From the NCBI GenBank assembly GCA_017526725.1, contig JAFXRA010000360.1, positions 1-9,986 of the forward strand: DNA of 9,986 bases. The letters are read 5' to 3'. Source of the stretch: Candidatus Rifleibacteriota bacterium (lineage in GTDB: Bacteria; Riflebacteria; Ozemobacteria; Ozemobacterales; Ozemobacteraceae). A program made the translations under genes and the position numbers. This document shows positions 1 to 5,917 of this stretch, piece by piece; the stretch's first letter is position 1, and every line of letters begins with the position of its first letter. The notes beneath the pieces were generated by a model, which ran no database searches, was not told where the DNA came from, and saw only the letters and a list, made by a program, of their open reading frames with translations.

Positions 1-625
1 AATAAATATCATGTTCAACACAGATTCTGGCCAAGCGTTCCAATTCATCGTAACTCATAATTCTTCCGGAAGGATTATTTGGGGTATTGATAAGAATTGC
101 TTTGGTTTTATCTGTAATATAACTTTCAATTACATCGTTATCTGGTATAGCAAAATTATTTTCGGCTTGGGTAGGAATAGATTTAAGAACACCACCGGCT
201 ATTGCTAAAAAACCTTGATAGGGAGAGAAAAATGGATCAAAAGTTATTACTTCATCGCCAGGATTACAGATGGTTAAAAATATATTGCTCAAACAGTGAG
301 AAGCACCAGCACAAACAAGAATATTTTCTGTATCTATAACAAGGTGGTCTACGCCACGTCTATCAAAATAACTGTTTAAATAACGGGCATATGTTTCTCT
401 CAAATATGTTTCACCATTATAAGGAGTATAATTAATCTGCCTTGATTCAACTTTTCTAATAATTCCATCAACAAATTCAGGAATACATGGAATATCAGGC
501 TGACCTATATTAAGCTCATAAACAGTTTTACCCTGAGCAAGCAATTCTTTGGCAATAGCCATCATCTGTCGAATTGAGCTTGGTTTTAAAAGCTTGGAAC
601 GTTCAGCATATTTAGGTTCTATCAT
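1..625 (-). CDS. Class I/II PLP-dependent aminotransferase, N-terminal part (partial)
   Basis: This reading frame is open from an ATG at 623-625 to the left window edge and gives 208 residues of a protein that should be about 390-400 long. It looks like a cytosolic fold-type I aminotransferase of the aspartate aminotransferase superfamily (COG0436 type). Visible marks are LNIGQPDIP at residues 38-46, the YTPYNG...LRE substrate-entry segment at 67-77, the CAGASHCLSNIF helix start at 105-116, NPGDEVITFDPFFSPY at 121-136 (the aromatic stacking region), and NTPNNPSGR at 180-188, whose second NN-PSG Asn matches the cofactor-binding Asn of the family. The PLP lysine and the substrate-binding Arg lie outside the window. 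The start is supported by a strong GGGGAGGT Shine-Dalgarno sequence (complement of 633-640) about 7 bases upstream. The amino donor (aspartate, aromatic or diaminopimelate) cannot be decided from this half. It is divergent from the FN3 gene at 799. Confidence 0.9.
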   Translation of the reverse strand, partial: MIEPKYAERSKLLKPSSIRQMMAIAKELLAQGKTVYELNIGQPDIPCIPEFVDGIIRKVESRQINYTPYNGETYLRETYARYLNSYFDRRGVDHLVIDTENILVCAGASHCLSNIFLTICNPGDEVITFDPFFSPYQGFLAIAGGVLKSIPTQAENNFAIPDNDVIESYITDKTKAILINTPNNPSGRIMSYDELERLARICVEHDIY

Positions 626-654
626 ATTAACTACCTCCCCACCGTAATGTAAGT

Positions 655-683
655 ATTCTAAGTTATTTTTATGATTTGGGCAA
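655..683 (-). promoter_or_regulatory. Sigma70-type promoter for the aminotransferase gene
   Basis: Read on the minus strand, TTGCCC (complement of 678-683) and TAGAAT (complement of 655-660) are separated by 17 bases. They match the -35 and -10 consensus at 4 of 6 and 5 of 6 positions. Transcription would start near 648, giving a short leader with the strong Shine-Dalgarno sequence of the gene starting at 625. Confidence 0.5.
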
Positions 684-719
684 TTTTTTTCTACCTAGTT
701 ATTTCCATATAAAAAATCT

Positions 720-747
720 TTTATATAAATTATTCTTGTCATAGAAT
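720..747 (+). promoter_or_regulatory. Candidate promoter for the FN3 protein gene
   Basis: TTTATA (720-725) and TAGAAT (742-747) are spaced by 16 bases, which would start transcription near 754 and leave a leader of about 45 bases before the ATG at 799. A second reading, TTGTCA (736-741) with TAAATT (758-763) at 16 bases, is equally possible. The region is very AT-rich, so chance matches are easy and the call is tentative. Confidence 0.3.
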
Positions 748-798
748 TAAAAATAAATAAATTTAAAGAAAAATAAAAACATAATTAATGGTAACGCT

Positions 799-2430
799 AT
801 GAAAAGACCTGTATTGACAAAATTAAATACAAGTTTGCTGTTGTTTCTATTTATGATTGGAATAATAGCTTTTTCAGGCAGTATTTTAATGGCTGAAGAT
901 AACGAAGATGAGACCTACTTTAATCAGAAACCTGTCATTACTCCTCTTTCAAATAAAAGTATAGAAGTAAAGTGGGATCATTATCCATCTGGTGATGAGT
1001 CAACTCATTATCAGGTTATGCTTGACCATGTATACTACGATTCTTCTACAAAAAAGACCAGACAAGTATGTAATTATCTAACCCCTGGTTCAAAAGTTGA
1101 AGTTCGTGTAGTAACTTTCCATAAAGGCGATTTTAAAGGAATATCAACAATTACAGAAATCCTTATGCCCACTAACCCTCCTGAATTTTCAACTTATGAT
1201 GTAGCAACAACGTCTTTTGGAATCATATGGTCAGGTGTTAATACAGCCACTTCATATAACATTTATAATAACAATAATTTAATTGCTTCAAAAACTGAAT
1301 CTGGAATAAATAACAAAATGCTGCTCACAGGGTTTGAACCTGGTGAAACACTGAATATCTCCATGACAGCAATCAATCCAGGCGGTGAATCTCCAAAGTC
1401 AGCGGTAAAAGTAGTTCAACTGCTGCCGGTAGCCTCTCTAACGATGACAATTCCTAATACATCCATAACCTCAACATCTTTTAAGATTAAATGGACAAAG
1501 CAAGCCTATGCATCAGGCTACCGCATTCTAATTAACGATGAATCTTTCGCTACCGTAGATGGTAATACAGACGAATACACAGTAAGCGGTCTCAATGCCG
1601 GAACAACAGTAAGTGTTAAGATTGCAGTAATGAACTCTGCTGGCGAAGCTGCTACCAGCGAGTCTATCATCGTTCAATTAAAACCAGATGCACCAATTTT
1701 AACGGCCACTGATATTTCTTCATATTCCTGCACATTAACATGGTCAGTCGCTAATGGGGCCAATAACTATAAAATATTTGAAAACGGCGACAATGCCATT
1801 TATAACGTTCCTTCAACTATTACCAATGTGACTATAACAGAAAATGTTATTCCAGGAGCGACTTTTCATTATAAAGTCAGAGCTGTAAACGATATTGGAG
1901 AATCAGAAGATTCAAATATTGTTGAAGTTACATTCCTGCCAAGCACATCTGGCTCTGAATCAACAGAACCGACAACTCCGTCAGCAGCCCCTATATTTGC
2001 TAACAGAGTCCTTTCTTCAAGTTTCAATATACCAGAAGCAAAATTGTCCGACTCTCTAAAAGAAAAAATGGTTATAGCGGTATATTTTCCTGAAGAATTA
2101 TCAGGAGCTGAATTAGAACTAGAAGAAGAATATCTTGAAGCTCTTGCAGAAACTCCAGAGATGTCTAATATACGCTTTTACGCTATTTTTACAAATGAAA
2201 CTGTTAAACGAGATATGATTCCGGAAAATGTAAGATTCAAAAAAGCCAAACCTTCTGATAGACTTGTAATTCCAGGGAAAATACCAGTTGTAAGATTCTA
2301 CGCCATAGGCGGAATCTTAAGAAGCGAAATCCTGATTTCTATCCCAATCATGACAGTGATGGATGTATACAAAGCCTTGCCAGAAGCGATGGAAAAAAGG
2401 AGCAGTCTAACCCATCTCTATCATGAATAA
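799..2430 (+). CDS. Exported protein with four FN3-like domains and a C-terminal, possibly thioredoxin-like, domain
   Basis: The 543-residue protein begins with a Sec signal peptide (K2, R3, hydrophobic 12-30, possible cleavage after A32), so it should act outside the cytoplasmic membrane. Four fibronectin type III-like repeats follow at about 44-124, 128-209, 213-296 and 298-381. Each has the FxIxW or similar core strand, a YxI strand, and a PGxxxxxxxxAxNxxGES-type ending, joined by short L-P linkers. A Ser/Thr/Pro linker at 382-398 leads to a C-terminal domain (400-543). There, the strands VIAVYF (425-430), IRFYAIF (458-464) and the segment KIPVVRFYAIGG (494-505) are laid out like a thioredoxin fold with a cis-Pro loop, but there is no CxxC. 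FN3 domains normally serve as binding or spacer modules; the ligand is unknown. The ribosome binding site is weak (GGTAA). The fold of the C-terminus is inference. Confidence 0.85.
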   Translation: MKRPVLTKLNTSLLLFLFMIGIIAFSGSILMAEDNEDETYFNQKPVITPLSNKSIEVKWDHYPSGDESTHYQVMLDHVYYDSSTKKTRQVCNYLTPGSKVEVRVVTFHKGDFKGISTITEILMPTNPPEFSTYDVATTSFGIIWSGVNTATSYNIYNNNNLIASKTESGINNKMLLTGFEPGETLNISMTAINPGGESPKSAVKVVQLLPVASLTMTIPNTSITSTSFKIKWTKQAYASGYRILINDESFATVDGNTDEYTVSGLNAGTTVSVKIAVMNSAGEAATSESIIVQLKPDAPILTATDISSYSCTLTWSVANGANNYKIFENGDNAIYNVPSTITNVTITENVIPGATFHYKVRAVNDIGESEDSNIVEVTFLPSTSGSESTEPTTPSAAPIFANRVLSSSFNIPEAKLSDSLKEKMVIAVYFPEELSGAELELEEEYLEALAETPEMSNIRFYAIFTNETVKRDMIPENVRFKKAKPSDRLVIPGKIPVVRFYAIGGILRSEILISIPIMTVMDVYKALPEAMEKRSSLTHLYHE

Positions 2431-2470
2431 AAAAGCCTAAAAACTTCTTTTTCATAAACCCTCTAAACAA

Positions 2471-2507
2471 AATAAAGCCATAGTTCTTATGAATCTATGG
2501 CTTTATT
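2471..2507. terminator. Bidirectional intrinsic terminator
   Basis: A perfect 13-bp stem, AATAAAGCCATAG (2471-2483) with CTATGGCTTTATT (2495-2507), closes an 11-base loop. Outside it, AAAC (2465-2468) and GTTT (2508-2511) can add pairs across a 2-base bulge. T-rich sequence follows on both strands (TTATTGTTT rightward, TTATTTTGTTT leftward). It sits between the convergent genes ending at 2430 and 2520 and can serve both. Confidence 0.8.
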
Positions 2508-2519
2508 GTTTAAACAGAC

Positions 2520-2720
2520 TTATTTCTTTTCTTCAATACCGCGGCAAATATTATAATCAGGACAAGTTCCTTCGATAGTTCTGCATTCAAGCAACCCCTG
2601 CCCTTTTCCGGCACATGCCATGATCATACCAGTAGAACGGCGTGATTTTCTGTTCAATTCTATTTTTTTATTTCTAAGTTCAACGACTTGTTCGTCTGTT
2701 AAAGTTGCAGGATTAATCAT
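2520..2720 (-). CDS. Small four-cysteine protein of unknown function
   Basis: This 66-residue protein is not one I recognise. It is cytosolic in appearance: there is no signal peptide or membrane segment. The N-terminal half looks helical and charged (LTDEQVVELRNKKIELNRKSRR). The C-terminal half holds four cysteines with spacing C36-x9-C46-x6-C53-x5-C59, which suggests a small metal-binding or iron-sulfur site, although this is only inference. The start is well supported: AAGGAG (complement of 2728-2733) lies 7 bases upstream of the ATG. It follows the beta-CASP nuclease gene on the same strand after 83 bases with no clear terminator between them, so the two may be co-transcribed, and it ends at the bidirectional terminator at 2471-2507. 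Confidence 0.75.
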   Translation of the reverse strand: MINPATLTDEQVVELRNKKIELNRKSRRSTGMIMACAGKGQGLLECRTIEGTCPDYNICRGIEEKK

Positions 2721-2803
2721 TTTAGGACTCCTTATGTCTCGTTTAAAATGCTGTTAGCAAGAATAAACGATTATTTACAAAAATTCAAGATAATTTATTT
2801 TCA

Positions 2804-4414
2804 TCAAAGCAGATTCAGCAGATTTTGCAGCTTGGCACAGCGTTCAGACTCATCTTTGCAGTTTTCCATAAGCTCATTGATCTTAATGAGAAGTTCTGCC
2901 TTAAGATTGTGTGAGTCACGTGTAAGTGATGAATAAGCAGGTGCAGAGGAGCGAACAAGAACATATTTAACCTTTTCAGGCTTCTTGCTAAGCTCAACAT
3001 CGCCAACTTTAACAAACTGAAGAAGGTCGTATTCTTCACCCATTTTGGGTGCAATTGCCTTAAAGCCGCGTTCTTCCTTAATCAGCTTAACTAAAGCTTC
3101 TGAAGATTCAGGCTCACCATGAGTTACAAATATATTTCGAGGTTCTTCTTCTACAGCTTTAAGCCACTTCATCAAGCCATTCTGATCAGCATGACCGCTA
3201 TAACCGTAAATAGATTCAATCTTAGCACCGACGTTAATTTCTTCGCCAAAAATTCTGACTTTCTTTGCGCCTTCACTAATTAAGCGTCCAAGCGTGCCTT
3301 CAGCCTGATAACCTACAAAAACTACCGTATTCTTCGGGTCCCAGAGATTATGTTTCAAATGATGTTTGATACGCCCAGCATCGCACATACCGCTAGCTGA
3401 CATTATGACAATATTATCCTTTTCGTTAAGAAGCTTAGATTCATCTACGGAATTTGTAAAATGAAAATCTGGATGATCAAACAAACCGCCCATCTGCTTC
3501 ATGACGTTTGTAGCATCTTCGTCATACATATCAGGGTATTTCAAGAATACCTGTGTAATTTCCTTTGCAAGTGGGGAATCAACATAGACAGGAATTCTAG
3601 ATATTTTATTACGTTTTTTAAGAATAAGAATATCGTGAAGCAAATCCTGAGTTCTTTCTAAAGAGAAAGCTGGAATAATAATTTTTCCACCACGTTTTTC
3701 TGCATCAGCAAAAACTTCAGCAATTCTGTTCAAACGCTGTTCTTTGGAGACAATTTCTCTGTTTCTGTCACCATAAGTAGATTCTATGAGCAGAAAATCC
3801 ATAGATTTTATTCGGTCAGGATCATTGATAATCGGGTGATCATCTTCGCCTAAGTCTCCAGAAAAGACTATCTTTCTTGTTTCATTGCCCTCTTTTATGT
3901 TTATTTCTATAAAAGAAGAACCTAATACGTGCCCTGCGTTATGGAAAGTGACGTCGATATTCTTTGCCGGCGCAAAGGCTCTATAGCGCTCTATGCCACG
4001 CAATAAACCGATGGTATTATCTGCATCAATTTCATCATAAATAGGCGTAACCGGCGGAATACCCTTACGTTCGTTGCGCTTGTTCAGTTGAAAGACTTCG
4101 ACTTCCTGTATTCGTGCAGAATCAGGTAGCAAATATTTAAGCAAATCAACTGTGGGATTGGTAGCATAAATCATTCCATGAAAGCCTTTTTTAACCAGCT
4201 TTGGCAATAAACCGGTATGATCTATATGAGCATGGGTTATAAGAACGAAATCAACAGAAGCAGGATCGAAAGCAAATTCTTTATAGTTGTTTTCTTTTAA
4301 GGTTTTATTACCTTGAAACATTCCGCAGTCTACCAGAAACTTTGAACCCGCGGCTTCAACAAGATAACAGGAACCGGTAACACAGCCTGCTGCCCCATGA
4401 AAAGAAATCTTCAT
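2804..4414 (-). CDS. Beta-CASP metallo-beta-lactamase fold ribonuclease, YSH1/CPSF-73-like
   Basis: The 536-residue cytosolic protein carries the full motif set of the beta-CASP RNase family (COG1236; characterised bacterial relative TTHA0252), which cleaves RNA with two active-site zinc ions. Motif 1 is D29 in FLVDCGMFQG. Motif 2 is HAHIDH at 61-66. Motif 3 is H162 in NAGHVLGSS. Motif 4 is D187 in SGDLGEDD. Beta-CASP motif A is E211 in IESTYGDR, motif B is H408 in YGYSGHAD, and motif C is H432 in VTHGE. The signature SASGMCDAGRIKHHL (339-353) and GYQAEGTLGR (368-377) place it with the mRNA 3'-end-processing-like group rather than RNase J. The core ends near 470; a lysine/leucine-rich tail of about 65 residues follows and is longer than usual. 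AAGGA (complement of 4423-4427) is placed 8 bases before the ATG. An intergenic repeat cluster lies directly upstream. The exact RNA substrate is unknown. Confidence 0.93.
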   Translation of the reverse strand: MKISFHGAAGCVTGSCYLVEAAGSKFLVDCGMFQGNKTLKENNYKEFAFDPASVDFVLITHAHIDHTGLLPKLVKKGFHGMIYATNPTVDLLKYLLPDSARIQEVEVFQLNKRNERKGIPPVTPIYDEIDADNTIGLLRGIERYRAFAPAKNIDVTFHNAGHVLGSSFIEINIKEGNETRKIVFSGDLGEDDHPIINDPDRIKSMDFLLIESTYGDRNREIVSKEQRLNRIAEVFADAEKRGGKIIIPAFSLERTQDLLHDILILKKRNKISRIPVYVDSPLAKEITQVFLKYPDMYDEDATNVMKQMGGLFDHPDFHFTNSVDESKLLNEKDNIVIMSASGMCDAGRIKHHLKHNLWDPKNTVVFVGYQAEGTLGRLISEGAKKVRIFGEEINVGAKIESIYGYSGHADQNGLMKWLKAVEEEPRNIFVTHGEPESSEALVKLIKEERGFKAIAPKMGEEYDLLQFVKVGDVELSKKPEKVKYVLVRSSAPAYSSLTRDSHNLKAELLIKINELMENCKDESERCAKLQNLLNLL

Positions 4415-4434
4415 ATTTTCATTCCTTTATTTAT

Positions 4435-4470
4435 TAAGATATTAAGATATAAGACATAAGATAGAAGACT
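4435..4470. repeat. Left heptad array (TAAGAYA), upstream of the beta-CASP gene
   Basis: Five near-identical 7-base units can be read: TAAGATA (4435), TAAGATA (4443, after one inserted T), TAAGACA (4450), TAAGATA (4457) and GAAGACT (4464). The array ends only a few bases before the ribosome binding site of the gene starting at 4414, so it occupies the place where a -10 region would normally be. It is the inverted counterpart of the array at 4621-4655. Confidence 0.65.
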
Positions 4471-4500
4471 AAGCAAAACCATTCGATTTTTTTGAACATT

Positions 4501-4582
4501 GAACTCTTCGAACGATTATAAACAACTACCACAGATTGCAACAGCAATCGTCTCACGGCGAAGCGTCTCACAGCAAAGCGTA
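4501..4582. repeat. Dispersed intergenic repeat, copy A
   Basis: This copy has GAACTCTTCGAACGATTA (4501-4518), a 10-base insert, and a 54-base core (4529-4582) that matches copy B (8359-8412) at 47 of 54 positions. The core contains a small hairpin with stem GATTGC/GCAATC and a 4-base loop at 4533-4548. Two tandem 15-base units follow, TCTCACGGCGAAGCG (4551-4565) and TCTCACAGCAAAGCG (4566-4580). Copy A ends in a further palindrome, AAAGCG-TAA-CGCTTT (4575-4589). It lies upstream of the minus-strand beta-CASP gene. Confidence 0.8.
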
Positions 4583-4620
4583 ACGCTTTCAACTTTATGT
4601 TCTTGTGTCTCCATTCATGG

Positions 4621-4655
4621 TCTTAAATCTTATATCTTATTTCTTATTTCTTATC
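4621..4655. repeat. Right heptad array (TCTTATN), overlapping the 3' end of the 165-residue gene
   Basis: Five tandem 7-base units, TCTTAAA, TCTTATA, TCTTATT, TCTTATT and TCTTATC, run without interruption from 4621 to 4655. The units are the reverse complement of the TAAGAYA units at 4435-4470. The stop codon of the gene ending at 4644 lies inside the array, so the last codons of that gene are made of repeat sequence. Confidence 0.75.
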
Positions 4656-5141
4656 AGACTTAGTAGTCTTATAGGTAATCATTGATACAACGCCAACGCC
4701 ATAAACACGGTCTATCTTTGCCGGATTCACAGAAGTAGATGGAACCAAGCCCTGAATATAAAATTTTTCACCTTTATCTAAGGTAGATTCAACCGCATAA
4801 ACCATCTGAACCTGATCAACCTTGTCTTTTGGTCCAGTAATCTGGCAGGCACCTGCATCCAAACCCTGCCCTACAGTAAGAATCGGAACAACCTTAGTTG
4901 CTTCAACATTTGGAACTGATTTGTCATTTAAAGCTTTATTTGCTGCATCATTCAATGCAGGTCCAAATTGTTTAATAAGAGCAACTATACCTATACCTTT
5001 TAATAAGGCCTTAGCATCTTCTTTTAATGTTTTGGTATTTAAGTTCTTAAAATTAAATAAACCGCCGTCTACAGTCTGTAAAATAGACGTAAACATAAAG
5101 AAAATAACAAGTACAGAAAGAAACTTTTCGCGTTTGGTCAT
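4644..5141 (-). CDS. Small secreted protein of unknown function
   Basis: The 165-residue protein starts with a Sec signal sequence (K3, R4, K6; hydrophobic 8-22; likely cleavage near residues 25-27), so the mature chain is about 140 residues outside the cytoplasmic membrane. I cannot assign a function. The mature part has a helical stretch (38-72, including GIGIVALIKQFGPALNDAANKAL) and a compact C-terminal half with ATKVVPILTVGQG (81-93), CQITGPKDKVDQVQMVYAVE (99-118) and the ending RVYGVGVVSMI (145-155). This resembles a family of exported proteins I know only loosely from anaerobic bacteria, where a KVVPI...GPxxxVxxVxAV...GVGVS pattern recurs; treat that as a memory-based hint. AAGGA stands 8-9 bases before the ATG, and the gene has its own promoter (5201-5230). 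Its stop lies in a heptad repeat array, and I see no clean terminator after it. Confidence 0.75.
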   Translation of the reverse strand: MTKREKFLSVLVIFFMFTSILQTVDGGLFNFKNLNTKTLKEDAKALLKGIGIVALIKQFGPALNDAANKALNDKSVPNVEATKVVPILTVGQGLDAGACQITGPKDKVDQVQMVYAVESTLDKGEKFYIQGLVPSTSVNPAKIDRVYGVGVVSMITYKTTKSDKK

Positions 5142-5200
5142 TTTGTTTGTCCTTATTTTTTTGTTTTTTCCTACTAATTTAAAGCAGTAGTTCTTTTAAA

Positions 5201-5230
5201 ATGTTAAAGCCTATTAGCAAGAGTTGTCAA
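5201..5230 (-). promoter_or_regulatory. Promoter for the 165-residue secreted protein
   Basis: On the minus strand a perfect TTGACA (complement of 5225-5230) and TAACAT (complement of 5201-5206, 4 of 6) are 18 bases apart. Transcription would begin near 5194 and leave a leader of roughly 50 bases. The location, just after the stop of the preceding gene at 5252, suggests that this gene is transcribed independently. Confidence 0.5.
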
Positions 5231-5251
5231 TAGAGACAAACAAATTGCTAT

Positions 5252-5860
5252 TTACTTTAAAACAAAAATAAAATACTTCAGCGCTACAACTAATCCAACA
5301 AAAGCTACAATTAAAGAATAATACCTTTCTTTTTCTTTCTCGTTCATTTTTGTTATCTGTGCTCTAAATGAATCGTTATCTTTGGTAAAGTTTTCATAGC
5401 CTTTAACCGGAGACCCTTTTGTATAATACTTAGAATTTGGATCACAACTGCCATGCTCTATACAAAATAATTCAGAATCTTTAATTTCAAAAGAACAGTA
5501 TCTTGTTGGATAAACCTGTTCCTTCAAATATTTATTCTTTAATAGTAATTCTTTTTGATACTTTTCTATTTCGCTATTATTACAGTTTTGTGGGAACAAA
5601 TTATCTTTGTTGTCAATGTTATATATATCAATTGCATTTACTAAAATCCTTTGAGCCTTATAACAGAAATCTAAATATTTATTCGAGTTGTTATGGAAAG
5701 AATTTGGAATAGCCATAGCAAAGAGAATTCCGCAAATAGTAATAATTACAATAAAATTATAAATATATTCTTTTCTTTTCTCTTTTTTATAGCGATCAAA
5801 AAGAAAAGCACAAATAAATATTAAAAAACAGAATAATATCAGATATAAACCAAATGTCAT
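5252..5860 (-). CDS. AT-rich membrane protein with a degenerate pseudopilin-like segment
   Basis: From the ATG at 5858-5860 the product has 202 residues and three hydrophobic segments (about 3-21, 34-51 and 182-200). The second reads FIVIITICGILFAMAIPN and lines up with the N-terminal helix of type IV pilins and type II secretion pseudopilins (LLIVIAIIGILAAIAIPN). The next part, CYKAQRILVNAIDIYNIDN (66-84), KYLK (110-113) and later C133-IEHGSC139, matches the layout of pseudopilin globular domains. The prepilin peptidase site is absent (Lys30 where Gly-1 should be) and Glu5 is replaced by Asn35, so ordinary processing and assembly are unlikely. A GTG at 5870-5872 would add four residues but has no spaced ribosome binding site; AGAGGTG sits 9 bases before the ATG. 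Two sampled 60-base stretches are 20% GC, against 43% in the next gene. Function unknown. Confidence 0.7.
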   Translation of the reverse strand: MTFGLYLILFCFLIFICAFLFDRYKKEKRKEYIYNFIVIITICGILFAMAIPNSFHNNSNKYLDFCYKAQRILVNAIDIYNIDNKDNLFPQNCNNSEIEKYQKELLLKNKYLKEQVYPTRYCSFEIKDSELFCIEHGSCDPNSKYYTKGSPVKGYENFTKDNDSFRAQITKMNEKEKERYYSLIVAFVGLVVALKYFIFVLK

Positions 5861-5901
5861 AAAAAAAAACACCTCTTTAACAATTATACATTAAAGAGGT
5901 G
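5861..5901 (-). terminator. Intrinsic terminator that contains the next gene's ribosome binding site
   Basis: On the minus strand, CACCTCTTTAA and TTAAAGAGGTG form a perfect 11-bp stem (arms 5891-5901 and 5870-5880) around a 10-base loop, followed by nine U residues (5861-5869). It lies 17 bases past the stop of the phospholipase D gene, which is where a terminator is expected. The descending arm supplies AGAGGTG, the Shine-Dalgarno sequence of the gene starting at 5860. The upstream A-rich stretch can extend the pairing into the U-tract. The palindrome is also followed by T-runs on the plus strand. Confidence 0.85.
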
Positions 5902-5917
5902 CTTTTTTGTCTTTTTT

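Noticed and set aside
11..208. 65-codon reading frame on the plus strand
   Set aside because: It is antisense to the aminotransferase and covers its conserved NTPNNPSGR region.
4575..4589. AAAGCG-TAA-CGCTTT hairpin as terminator of the 165-residue gene
   Set aside because: The stem is short, no T-run follows on the minus strand, and it belongs to the end of repeat copy A.
4501..4590. CRISPR array
   Set aside because: The 15-base units are directly adjacent with no spacers, too short and too few, and no cas gene is near.
4822..5190. 122-codon reading frame on the plus strand
   Set aside because: It is antisense to the well-supported secreted protein gene at 4644-5141, which has its own signal peptide, ribosome binding site and promoter.
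5870..5872. GTG as start of the pilin-like gene
   Set aside because: It is part of the terminator stem and of the ribosome binding site used by the ATG at 5860; no spaced Shine-Dalgarno precedes it.
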